Assembly: GCA_025057715.1 (NCBI GenBank)
Contig: JANWVD010000020.1
Location: 1-9,408 of the forward strand
DNA: 9,408 nt
Direction of reading: 5' to 3'
From: Aquificaceae bacterium
GTDB taxonomy: Bacteria; Aquificota; Aquificia; Aquificales; Aquificaceae
Shown: positions 1 to 6,748 of the stretch, in pieces
Layout of the letters: the number at the start of each line of letters is the position of its first letter
Position numbering within the stretch: position 1 is the first letter of the stretch
Position numbers and translations under genes: made by a program
Notes under the pieces: model-generated
Databases searched by the model: none
Seen by the model: only the letters and a program-made list of their open reading frames with translations
What the model was told of the DNA's origin: nothing

Positions 1-541
1 TTAAGTGGGCGCTTGGGTTTTGCATAGGGTCTTCGCTGTAAATGCCGTCAACGCGCGTGGCTTTTATTAGCAACTGTGCGTTTATCTCTATTGCGCGAAG
101 AGCTCCTGCCGTGTCTGTTGAGAAAAAGGGGCTTCCGGTGCCGCCTGCGAAGATTACTATCCTGCCCTTTTCAAGGTGGCGTATGGCGCGTCTTCTTATG
201 TATGGCTCTGCAACTTGGTGCATCTCTATGGCAGATAGGACCCTTGTTGGGACTGAGCTTATTTGCTCTATTGCAGACTGAAGCGCAAGGGCGTTTATCA
301 CGGTTGCCAGCATGCCCATATAATCGCCGGTTGCTCTATCTATGCCAAGGCGAGAGCTCAGGCTGCCTCTAAAGATATTTCCGCCGCCTATGACTATGGC
401 GATTTGAACGCCATAGTCGTGGATGGTTTTGATTTCTTTGCATAGATATTCAAGAAAGTCTGGGTCGATGCCATAGCCTTGCTCGCCTGCAAGCGCCTCA
501 CCTGAGAGCTTTAGAAGGATTCTTGAATACAAAGGCTTCAT
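1..541 (-). CDS. pyrH: UMP kinase PyrH, 3' end cut by window edge
   Basis: Phosphorylates UMP to UDP with ATP in the cytoplasm, in pyrimidine nucleotide synthesis; the enzyme is a hexamer of the amino-acid-kinase fold. I translated 180 codons from the ATG at 541-539; the frame is open to the window edge, so about 60 C-terminal residues of the usual ~240 are missing. Family marks seen: LLKLSGEAL near residues 9-17 (phosphate loop), IGGGN at 51-55 followed by IFRG, GDYMGMLAT at 72-80, GTGSPFFSTD at 134-143, and KATRVDGIY at 160-168 (nucleotide-binding region). The start codon overlaps the tsf stop in an ATGA (541-538), so translation is probably coupled to tsf. The order rpsB-tsf-pyrH is widely conserved in bacteria, and frr would be expected next, outside the window. 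Identification is firm; only the C-terminus is unseen. Confidence 0.96.
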   Translation of the reverse strand, partial: MKPLYSRILLKLSGEALAGEQGYGIDPDFLEYLCKEIKTIHDYGVQIAIVIGGGNIFRGSLSSRLGIDRATGDYMGMLATVINALALQSAIEQISSVPTRVLSAIEMHQVAEPYIRRRAIRHLEKGRIVIFAGGTGSPFFSTDTAGALRAIEINAQLLIKATRVDGIYSEDPMQNPSAHL

Positions 542-1380
542 AAAGCAGAGCCGACCTCTAACCTAACAAAGCGCAAAACCTGAAGCGAGGGGTTTACTGA
601 TTTTATGTAGTCTTTTATGCTGAGTTTTTCGTCTTTGATGTAAGGCTGCTCGAGCAAGACCTTCTCTTGGTAAAACTTCTTGAGCCTACCTTCGACCACT
701 CTTTCTATGACATTTTCTGGCTTGCCTTCTTGTTTTGCTTGCTCTATTAGGATTCGTTTTTCTGACTCGAGGGCTTGTGGGTCTATTGTCTCAATTGATA
801 CAAACTCGGGCTTCATCGCAGCTATTTGCATGCAAAGGTTTTGGGCAACTTGGAGTGAGTTCTCGGTTGGTTCACCGCTTAGTTCAAGCATGACACCGAC
901 CTTGCCAATGCCGTGGATGTATGAGTGGATAAATCCGTCTGTGTCAAAGCGAAAGAATCTTCTGAGGTTTATATTTTCGCCAATTATTGCAATGGCTGAG
1001 CGGATAAGCTCGTCAACGCTTTTGGAATCTTGGGTTAAAGATAAAACATCCTGAAGGCTTTGGGGGGTTTGGGCAGCTTTTAAAATTGCGCTGCATATCT
1101 CTTTGGCGAGGTTTATAAATTGCTCGTTTTTTGCTACAAAGTCCGTTTCGCAATTGAGCTCTATGATTACCCCGGATTTTCTATCTTTGGATAGTTGGGC
1201 AAAAATTGCGCCCTCACGCGTTTCTCTGCCTGCTTTTTTGTCCGCTTTTGCAAGCCCTCTGACCCTTAGGATTTCCTTGGCTTTTTGGATATCGCCGTTT
1301 GCCTCCTCAAGCGCCTTTTTGCACTCAAGAATGCCAGCACCGGTCATTTCCCTGAGGGTTTTAACAATTTGGCTATCCAT
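538..1380 (-). CDS. tsf: Elongation factor Ts
   Basis: Guanine-nucleotide exchange factor that releases GDP from EF-Tu during translation elongation. The 280-residue length matches full-size, E. coli-like EF-Ts (about 283), not the shorter forms. The N-terminal UBA-like EF-Tu-binding domain (about 1-45) reads LREMTGAGILECKKAL. The signature TDFVAKNE lies at 79-86 and contains the conserved Asp-Phe that contacts the EF-Tu Mg2+ site. The core and dimerisation region follows. The ATG at 1380 is 9 nt after the rpsB stop and has a strong GGAGG-type ribosome site that overlaps that stop codon (TAGGAGG), so rpsB and tsf are one transcript with reinitiation-friendly spacing. The TGA stop overlaps the pyrH start. 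No anomalies in the sequence. Confidence 0.97.
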   Translation of the reverse strand: MDSQIVKTLREMTGAGILECKKALEEANGDIQKAKEILRVRGLAKADKKAGRETREGAIFAQLSKDRKSGVIIELNCETDFVAKNEQFINLAKEICSAILKAAQTPQSLQDVLSLTQDSKSVDELIRSAIAIIGENINLRRFFRFDTDGFIHSYIHGIGKVGVMLELSGEPTENSLQVAQNLCMQIAAMKPEFVSIETIDPQALESEKRILIEQAKQEGKPENVIERVVEGRLKKFYQEKVLLEQPYIKDEKLSIKDYIKSVNPSLQVLRFVRLEVGSAL

Positions 1381-1389
1381 AGTTTCCTC

Positions 1390-2214
1390 CTATTCGTCCT
1401 CTGCGCCTTTATCGATGTATTCGTATTTTTCTGACATTTGCATAGCTTTTTCGAAGAGGATTTTCTCCTCTTCCTCGACTGTAATTACGGTGCGCCTTGC
1501 TACCTCTGTTGCGGTTTCGCCAAGGTGCTCTCTTCTTTGACTTCCTTCTATTACTGCATCTGCGATTTTAGCTGTTAAGAGCCTGATTGATTTTATAGCA
1601 TCATCGTTTCCGGGGATTGGGAAGTCCATGAGGTCTGGGTCACAATTTGAATCTGCTATTGCTACTACCTTAACCCCCTTCTTTTTGGCTTCCATCACAG
1701 CGAGCTCTTCGCGAACTGTGTCGACTACCCACATTATTGCAGGCAGGCGGTCCATTTTGAGAATGCCGCCGTAGAGCTTCCTGAGCCTCTCCATTTTGCG
1801 CCTGAGCTCTCTTACCTCTTTTTTGGGAAGGACCTCAAAAACGCCCTCTGTTTCCATCCTCTCAAGGGTGTGAAGCTTTTGGAGGCTTTTTCTCACGGTT
1901 CTAAAGTTTGTTAAAAGCCCGCCCACCCATCGCTCGTTTATGTAAGGCATTCCACAGCGCTCTGCCTCTTCTTTTATGACATCTTTTGCCTGCTTTTTTG
2001 TGCCGACAAAGAGAACTTGCGCGCCTGCTGCGACGCTATCTGCTATGAAGTTATAGGCTTGCTCTATGCATACAACTGTTTTGTTTAGGTCAACTATGTG
2101 GATGTTTGTCCTAACGCCATAAAGATATGGCGCCATTTTTGGATTCCATCGCCCCTTTGAGTGTCCAAAGTGCACCCCTGCTTCAAGCAAATCTCTCATT
2201 GAAACTACGCTCAT
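1390..2214 (-). CDS. rpsB: 30S ribosomal protein S2
   Basis: Structural protein of the small ribosomal subunit, on the solvent side near the head-body junction and close to S1 where S1 exists. The protein is 274 residues. It opens with the canonical MSVVSMRDLLEAGVHFGH, which fixes the start, and then shows KMAPYLYG, GTKKQA (71-76), RWVGGLLTNF (95-104), DSNCDPD (188-194) and PIPGNDDA (199-206), all S2 family marks. After the conserved fold there is an acidic, glutamate-rich C-terminal tail (about 245-274), a little longer than in the shortest S2 proteins. A strong AGGAGG ribosome site sits 5 nt before the ATG. The gene heads rpsB-tsf-pyrH and has its own promoter and a structured leader that can hide the ribosome site (annotated separately). 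Confidence 0.97.
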   Translation of the reverse strand: MSVVSMRDLLEAGVHFGHSKGRWNPKMAPYLYGVRTNIHIVDLNKTVVCIEQAYNFIADSVAAGAQVLFVGTKKQAKDVIKEEAERCGMPYINERWVGGLLTNFRTVRKSLQKLHTLERMETEGVFEVLPKKEVRELRRKMERLRKLYGGILKMDRLPAIMWVVDTVREELAVMEAKKKGVKVVAIADSNCDPDLMDFPIPGNDDAIKSIRLLTAKIADAVIEGSQRREHLGETATEVARRTVITVEEEEKILFEKAMQMSEKYEYIDKGAEDE

Positions 2215-2297
2215 TTAATCCTCCTTGGGTTTTGCCACCTCTCTGTTAAAGCCCCTTTTTTAGGGCCAACCCGAGGAATCAGAGAGTGCGGACTTAA
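2215..2297 (-). promoter_or_regulatory. rpsB 5' leader with pairing that can hide the ribosome site
   Basis: Predicted leader of about 83 nt, read on the minus strand. Three pairings are visible. (1) CTCTCTG (2286-2280) with CAGAGAG (2245-2239), 7 bp. (2) Inside it, GCCCT (2266-2262) with GGGGC (2255-2251), 5 bp including one U-G, closing an A6 loop. (3) TCCTC+GGGTT (2277-2268) with AACCC (2231-2227) and GAGGA (2223-2219), 10 bp with a 3-nt bulge; this covers the AGGAGG ribosome site (2225-2220). Pairing 3 uses the loop of stem 1, so together they would form a pseudoknot; otherwise they exclude each other. It is known that S2 represses its own operon through the rpsB leader in Proteobacteria. 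That this leader works the same way is inference. Confidence 0.55.
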
Positions 2298-2303
2298 AGT
2301 TAG

Positions 2304-2333
2304 ATTATAACTCTTGATTGGCTCTATCTCCAA
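2304..2333 (-). promoter_or_regulatory. Promoter for rpsB-tsf-pyrH
   Basis: Perfect -10 box TATAAT on the minus strand at 2309-2304, overlapping the hslO stop codon. A partial -35 box TTGGAG lies at 2333-2328 with an 18-bp spacer. Transcription would start near 2297, 80-odd nt before the rpsB ATG. The -35 matches the consensus at only its first three bases, so strength is uncertain. The position explains how S2/EF-Ts can be made at higher level than the upstream genes. Confidence 0.55.
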
Positions 2334-3150
2334 GCGTTGATGGGTCAAATCTGTAGGTTGTGTTGCAAAACCTACAGACCACTTTTGCTTCGCCCTCGCT
2401 AAAGACCTCTTCAAGCTGGTTTTTATCAAGCAATAAAAGACTTGCTCTTGCAATCTCTTCAGAGCAAGGACAAAAGTAGCTAATCTCCTTTAGCCCTATG
2501 AGCCTTGGGGAAAGCCCATCAAGAAGAGACATTGCCAAATCCTCTGGCCTTAGGCTTGTTTTGGGCAAGTTTGTGGAATTTTTATAAATCCTATCAACCG
2601 AGCTATCGCTCGCACTTGCCAAGATTTCTACCATAAAAGCAGACGAGAGTTCTTGATTAATCCAAGTAAACACCCTCGTTTGTTCTGACTGTTGAAAGTA
2701 AAACTCAAGAGCCTCTGAGATGTTTGTGCCAACCCAAGGCACTACGCTTACATAAGGGCTTTTAAGCCCAAGCTCGCGCATAACCGTAATTGTTTTCCAA
2801 TCATTATCTACATCCCCGCTTACAAATCCTCTTACATGCCCCTTTCCGTCTGCTTCGACAGCCAAGTTTGCATACTCGCTTTCAAGTTTGAGTAGGATTT
2901 TTTGGTTGCTTGCGTGTTTTACCCTTGAGGTTAAAATAAGCCCCGCAAGGATGCCCTCTTTTAAGGACTTTGCCTCAGCTCCAGTTAGGTTATGTATATT
3001 AACTGCATAATCAAGCGTATTTTTTGCGCTGACTACGTAAACCCTTATCGGTTCCCATCTTGGGACCGCAATCAGCATGTAATCTCGCTCTTTGAAATAC
3101 TCCTGCAGGTCTAAAACCGTTTGGTTATCTAAATCTTTAAAAATGCTCAT
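2305..3150 (-). CDS. hslO: Redox-regulated chaperone Hsp33
   Basis: Cytoplasmic holdase activated by oxidation. When reduced, four cysteines bind Zn2+; on oxidative unfolding they form disulfides and the protein holds unfolding clients. The C-terminal zinc switch is complete: C227-x-C229, 29 residues, then C259-x-x-C262 (CPCS and CRFC), within the family spacing of 27-32. The N-terminal core shows the strand pattern VEADGKGHVRGF (98-109) and SVVPWVG...ISEALEFYFQQSEQ (135-157). The frame gives 281 residues. By comparison with B. subtilis Hsp33 from memory, M25 (ATG at 3078-3076) aligns with the usual first residue, so the first 24 residues are either a lineage-specific extension or a start chosen too far upstream; neither ATG has a strong ribosome site. 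It lies 32 nt after ychF and ends inside the rpsB promoter. Confidence 0.92.
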   Translation of the reverse strand: MSIFKDLDNQTVLDLQEYFKERDYMLIAVPRWEPIRVYVVSAKNTLDYAVNIHNLTGAEAKSLKEGILAGLILTSRVKHASNQKILLKLESEYANLAVEADGKGHVRGFVSGDVDNDWKTITVMRELGLKSPYVSVVPWVGTNISEALEFYFQQSEQTRVFTWINQELSSAFMVEILASASDSSVDRIYKNSTNLPKTSLRPEDLAMSLLDGLSPRLIGLKEISYFCPCSEEIARASLLLLDKNQLEEVFSEGEAKVVCRFCNTTYRFDPSTLGDRANQEL

Positions 3151-3182
3151 AGTTTCTTAAACTATCTTACCCCAAAGCTTAA

Positions 3183-4289
3183 TCAAACATTGAACCTAAA
3201 ATGCACTACATCGCCGTCTTTTATTACATAATCCCTTCCTTCAAGCCTCAAAAGCCCGAGTTCTTTCGCTTTTGCTATACCGCCTGCTTTTATAAGCTCT
3301 TGGAAGTTAATTACCTCTGCCGCGATAAACCCTCTCTCGAAGTCTGAATGTATCTTCCCAGCCGCCTGGGGGGCCTTTGTTCCACTCACAATCGTCCATG
3401 CCCTTGTTTCTTTCTCGCCCGCCGTGAAAAAGCTCACAAGACCTAAGAGATTAAAGGCCTCTCTTATTAGCCTATCAAGACCTGGCTTTTCAAGCCCGTA
3501 AGCAGAAAGGATTTGCTCTCTCTCGGACTTTTCAAGACCTATGAGCTCTTCCTCAAGCTTTGCGCAAACGCTAACTGCAGGTGCCCCCTGAGACCTTGCG
3601 TATTCAAACACCCTCTGGCTATGCTCGTTCCCAGATTCTAAAGCCTTCTCATCCACATTTGCTACAAAAAGGATTGGTTTTATGGAAAGTAAAAAAACCG
3701 CCCTTTTGGCGAAGTTTATTTCCTCTTCAGAGAGCTCTCTTATAACCGCTCTAAGGGGGACCATCTTCTCAAGATAGGTCTCAAGCCTTTGGATAATCTC
3801 AAGCTCTAGCTTAGATAATTTATCCCCTAGCTTTGCTGTTTTTTGAGCCTTTTCTTTTCTCTTTTGCAAAGTCTCAAGGTCCTTGGCTATTAGCTCTAAA
3901 TCTATGATTTGCGCATCCTGAATTGGGTCAACCTTTCCCTCAACATGCACAATTTGCTGGTTTTCAAAACATCTAAGGACCATTGCTATAGCGTCGACTT
4001 CTCTAATGTGAGCGAGAAACTGATTGCCAAGCCCCTCGCCTTTGTTTGCGCCCCTTACAAGCCCCGCTATGTCAACAAATTCAACAAAGGCTGGCACTAC
4101 CTTTCTTGAGCGCTCTAACTTTGCAAGCTCGTAAAGTCTTTCGTCTGGCACCTCAACAGTTCCGCTATTTGGCTCTATGGTGCAAAATGGGTAATTTGCC
4201 GCTGCAGCCTTGGCAGATTGTATAAGGGCATTAAAAAGCGTTGACTTTCCTACATTTGGAAGCCCTACTATCCCAACGCTTAAGGACAT
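3183..4289 (-). CDS. ychF: Ribosome-binding ATPase YchF (Obg family)
   Basis: Obg-family P-loop NTPase that prefers ATP, binds ribosomes and is linked in other bacteria to stress and translation control. The 368-residue length is typical (about 363-370). Seen: Walker A GLPNVGKST (9-17), the switch motif DIAGLVRGA (73-81) with KGEGLGNQFL following, the altered base-recognition motif NVDE (211-214) in place of NKxD, which marks YchF and its ATP preference, a helical coiled-coil insert (about 135-185, rich in K/E/L), and the C-terminal TGS domain (about 283-366) ending GRDYVIKDGDVVHFRFNV. The ATG at 4289 lies inside the end of bioF (10-nt overlap) with a GGGGGA ribosome site about 7 nt before it. 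Identification is firm. Confidence 0.97.
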   Translation of the reverse strand: MSLSVGIVGLPNVGKSTLFNALIQSAKAAAANYPFCTIEPNSGTVEVPDERLYELAKLERSRKVVPAFVEFVDIAGLVRGANKGEGLGNQFLAHIREVDAIAMVLRCFENQQIVHVEGKVDPIQDAQIIDLELIAKDLETLQKRKEKAQKTAKLGDKLSKLELEIIQRLETYLEKMVPLRAVIRELSEEEINFAKRAVFLLSIKPILFVANVDEKALESGNEHSQRVFEYARSQGAPAVSVCAKLEEELIGLEKSEREQILSAYGLEKPGLDRLIREAFNLLGLVSFFTAGEKETRAWTIVSGTKAPQAAGKIHSDFERGFIAAEVINFQELIKAGGIAKAKELGLLRLEGRDYVIKDGDVVHFRFNV

Positions 4290-5404
4290 AGTAATTCCCC
4301 CAAAGCTCTAACTAAGCTTCTCTCATCCTCAGGATTTCTCTTTAGGCTAATACTTATCCTAAGCCTTGCTGTATTTAATGGCACTGTCGGATATCTTATT
4401 GCCTGGACAAAGAATCCCCTCTTTAAAAGACCTTCCCTTATCTCAAGAGCTCTCCTTTCGTTGCCTATAATAATTGGCACTATAGGCGCATCCTCGCGCC
4501 CAAGAGCTCTTAGGTTAATCTCAGAAAGCATTCTTATGAAATTTCTTGAGCGCTCTTTTAAACTCTCAACCATCTGTGGATTAGATTTTAAAACCCTCAA
4601 GGAAGCCATGGCGCCTTCGCAAATTATGGGCGAAAGGGCGGTTGAAAATATATAACTCCTTGCGCGATTTACAATCAAAGAGCAAATTCTTTTGCTTGCA
4701 CAAACAAAAGCCCCGTATGTTCCCAAAGCTTTAGAAAGAGTCCCGATAATTATTAAATTTTCTCTAAATTCAGTTCCGCTTTCTTCAAGAATCCCCCTTC
4801 CAGTTTTCCCAATGCTTCCAGTTGCGTGAGCTTCGTCTATAATTAGCAAGCAATCAAACTCCTCAGATAGCTTTAGAAACTGCCTAATATCAGGCGAATC
4901 CCCGTCCATGCTAAATAGGCTCTCAAGAATGATAAGACATCTCCTAGCGCTTTTGCGATTTTTTACTAAACTCTCTCTTAAGCTCTCAGCGCTTAGATGC
5001 TCAAATACATAAACCCTCGCCTTTGATAGCCTGCAGCCATCTATGATGCTTGCGTGATTTAGCCTATCGCTAAAGATAATATCCCCCTCTGAAGCCAAGG
5101 CTGGTATTACCCCAATATTTGCAAGATAGCCAGAGCCAAAAACTATGCAATCCTCGCCGCCTTTGAAAAGCCTTAGCTCGTCTTCTAATTGCCTATGCGC
5201 GCTTGTATATCCGCTAACGAGCGAAGATGCCATCGCCCCAGCAGCGTAGCGAAAGGTCGCCTCCCGAATAGCTCTTAAAACCTCAGGATGCTCTGAAAGC
5301 CCAAGGTAATCATTATCACAAAAGACCACCCCCCCATAGATTTTCCTCTCTCTCAAAAGCCCAAGCGACTCAAGCGCTTTAATCTCTTCCTCAATCCAAT
5401 TCAT
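4280..5404 (-). CDS. bioF: 8-amino-7-oxononanoate synthase-like alpha-oxoamine synthase
   Basis: PLP-dependent condensing enzyme. BioF joins L-alanine and pimeloyl-ACP/CoA with loss of CO2, the first step of biotin ring assembly. I start at ATG 5404 (374 aa); a longer frame begins at a TTG (5416), but MNWIEEEIKAL is the usual family start. Seen in this numbering: LVSGYTSAHRQLE (63-75), His117 of LNHAS (stacks on PLP), SMDGD (165-169), DEAHATGSIG (190-199) with Asp190 for the PLP nitrogen, GTLSKALG with Schiff-base Lys225, and IRYPTVPLNTARLR (336-349), which is more BioF-like than KBL- or ALAS-like. The usual GSGGSR stretch is replaced by AAGAMASS. No other biotin gene is in the window, and the gene sits beside plsC, so a different amino acid or acyl donor is possible. 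It overlaps plsC by 14 nt and ychF by 10 nt. Confidence 0.8.
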   Translation of the reverse strand: MNWIEEEIKALESLGLLRERKIYGGVVFCDNDYLGLSEHPEVLRAIREATFRYAAGAMASSLVSGYTSAHRQLEDELRLFKGGEDCIVFGSGYLANIGVIPALASEGDIIFSDRLNHASIIDGCRLSKARVYVFEHLSAESLRESLVKNRKSARRCLIILESLFSMDGDSPDIRQFLKLSEEFDCLLIIDEAHATGSIGKTGRGILEESGTEFRENLIIIGTLSKALGTYGAFVCASKRICSLIVNRARSYIFSTALSPIICEGAMASLRVLKSNPQMVESLKERSRNFIRMLSEINLRALGREDAPIVPIIIGNERRALEIREGLLKRGFFVQAIRYPTVPLNTARLRISISLKRNPEDERSLVRALGELLCP

Positions 5405-6023
5405 TGCAAAGCCCAACTATAGCGTCCATAACATCTCTTGCAACCTGTTTGTAAACCTCTGGCTCTTCTAAGCCCTGAAACGACATTGGTTTTCCAATCT
5501 TTACGTAAATCCGTGCCTTCGGCACGGGGAATTTACTCCCCCTTGGCAGCACCGCCTCGGTTCCTTTTATGCAAACTGGCAAAACCGGCGCTAAGGACTT
5601 AATAGCAAGAAGCCCAACCCCCGGCTTTGGCTCAAGAAAGCCCTTATTAGCCCTTGTTCCTTCTGGAAAGATAGCAATGGCGCAGCCTCCTTTTAAGAGC
5701 TCTAAGGCTCTTTGCAAGGCTTTTATATCAGCCCCCCCGCGCCTTATAGGCAAGGCCCCAAGATGCGGCAAGACCTTACCAAAAGCGCCCCTAAAGAGCT
5801 CTTCTTTTGCAATAAAAAACACCCTTCTTGGCAAAACGGACGCAATCACTGGCGGGTCAAGATAGCTTCTGTGATTGCTTGCTAAGATAAACGCCCCATT
5901 TGGCAAATTCTCAATCCCAATTGCGCTAATTCTGAAGCTTAAACGGAAAGCTGCCCTCACGCTTGGGCAAAGCGGAGCAAGAAAAAGCCTTGCAAAAACA
6001 CTTATAGGACAAGCGTCGGACAA
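5391..6023 (-). CDS. plsC: 1-acyl-sn-glycerol-3-phosphate acyltransferase (PlsC family)
   Basis: Adds the second acyl chain to lysophosphatidic acid to give phosphatidic acid at the inner face of the membrane. The 210-residue length fits short bacterial PlsC. Seen: catalytic NHRSYLD (His51, Asp56: the HX4D motif), GALPIRRGG (89-97, block II), FPEGTRANKG (119-128, block III, glycerol-phosphate binding) and PVLPVCIKG (146-154, block IV). The N-terminal ~35 residues are hydrophobic with basic residues, consistent with membrane contact, without a clear signal peptide. The start is TTG, supported by AGGAG six nt upstream; no ATG exists before the catalytic block. It overlaps the UspA-like gene by 22 nt and bioF by 14 nt. 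Family assignment is firm; which acyl acceptor it uses is inferred. Confidence 0.9.
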   Translation of the reverse strand: MSDACPISVFARLFLAPLCPSVRAAFRLSFRISAIGIENLPNGAFILASNHRSYLDPPVIASVLPRRVFFIAKEELFRGAFGKVLPHLGALPIRRGGADIKALQRALELLKGGCAIAIFPEGTRANKGFLEPKPGVGLLAIKSLAPVLPVCIKGTEAVLPRGSKFPVPKARIYVKIGKPMSFQGLEEPEVYKQVARDVMDAIVGLCNELD

Positions 6024-6748
6024 TTTGCGCTCCTAACTATCTGCAAAGATACGCTTCCAAAGCGCTCTCTAACTTCGCGCGAGCGCCTTCCTGCAATCAC
6101 AAGATGGTAATTTCCAGAATTGATAAACTTTATAAGCCCTTTATAAGGGTCACCTTCTACTAACTTTAGCTTAAACTCTTCGTAAAACATATCTGAAAAT
6201 AGGGTTTTAGCCTCCTGTGTTTTATCATTTAGGAGTTTTTGGTATTCAACATCTTCCATCTTTTCCTTAAATCTCTCTATGTTAAGTGCATGCACAAGCT
6301 CTAACTCAAACCCGAATATCTCTGAAAGGTTTTTGGCAACCTCTACCTGTCTCTTAGACCTCTCGCTAAAGTCAATTGGCACGCAAGCTTTTTCAATAAT
6401 TAACGGTGAATCTTTGTATATCCAAAACCAAACACCTTCTAAGCTGTCTACTAACCTTTCATATATCGTCTTACCAAAGAGCTTTTTAGAGTATTTTATG
6501 ATAAATAGCTCAAACCCATCCCTGAGTAAGTCGCTTAAAGTTTCTATATCCCCCTCTTCTAAGTCAACTATAAACCCTTCGCTTTTTAAACTATCAATTA
6601 ATTCTTCGCAATTAAGCCCAGAGAAAATAGCCCTATCTTTTAAACAATAAAAAAGAGCAGGTCTTTCAAATTTTCTTATCAAAAAAGAAACATAATCACC
6701 ATAACTCTTATCTTCATCTGCAAAAATCACTAAAAGCTTGGAAATCAT
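6002..6748 (-). CDS. UspA-like universal stress domain protein
   Basis: 248 residues, no membrane segment. The C-terminal half looks like one universal stress (HUP/Rossmann-like) domain: it starts KACVPIDFSERSKRQVEVAKNLSEIFG (120-146), where Asp126 sits where the ATP-contacting Asp usually is. The hinge LVEGDP (196-201) follows, and the domain ends HLVIAGRRSREVRERFGSVSLQIVRSANCPTLVL (215-248). The ATP-binding motif G-2x-G-9x-G-S/T is only partly kept: Gly220 and Gly231-Ser232 are present, the second Gly is Ser223 and the spacing is two shorter, so ATP binding is doubtful. The N-terminal half (1-118) may be a decayed second Usp domain. It starts in an ATGA overlap with the thrS stop, so it is co-translated with thrS; no ribosome site of its own is visible. 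Cellular role unknown. Confidence 0.75.
   Translation of the reverse strand: MISKLLVIFADEDKSYGDYVSFLIRKFERPALFYCLKDRAIFSGLNCEELIDSLKSEGFIVDLEEGDIETLSDLLRDGFELFIIKYSKKLFGKTIYERLVDSLEGVWFWIYKDSPLIIEKACVPIDFSERSKRQVEVAKNLSEIFGFELELVHALNIERFKEKMEDVEYQKLLNDKTQEAKTLFSDMFYEEFKLKLVEGDPYKGLIKFINSGNYHLVIAGRRSREVRERFGSVSLQIVRSANCPTLVL
6030..6034 (-). promoter_or_regulatory. Ribosome binding site that decides the plsC TTG start
   Basis: AGGAG on the minus strand, 6 nt before the TTG at 6023-6021. It lies inside the 3' end of the stress-like gene. It is the best ribosome site near this junction and the reason for choosing a TTG start. Confidence 0.7.

Noticed and set aside
76..372. Plus-strand frame opposite pyrH
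   Set aside because: Lies antisense to well-conserved UMP kinase codons; no ribosome site and no family resemblance.
680..1540. Plus-strand frames opposite tsf and rpsB
   Set aside because: Serine-rich shadows of conserved EF-Ts and S2 coding sequence.
2251..2266. Intrinsic terminator between hslO and rpsB
   Set aside because: The GCCCU/GGGGC hairpin is followed by only three U residues and lies inside the leader after the rpsB promoter; it fits better as a leader element.
2211..2453. Minus-strand 80-residue frame over the hslO end and rpsB leader
   Set aside because: Out of frame with hslO and runs through the promoter and leader; composition is not protein-like.
5405..5416. TTG start four codons upstream for bioF
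   Set aside because: The ATG at 5404 begins the usual MNWIEEE family start; the TTG gives no better ribosome site.
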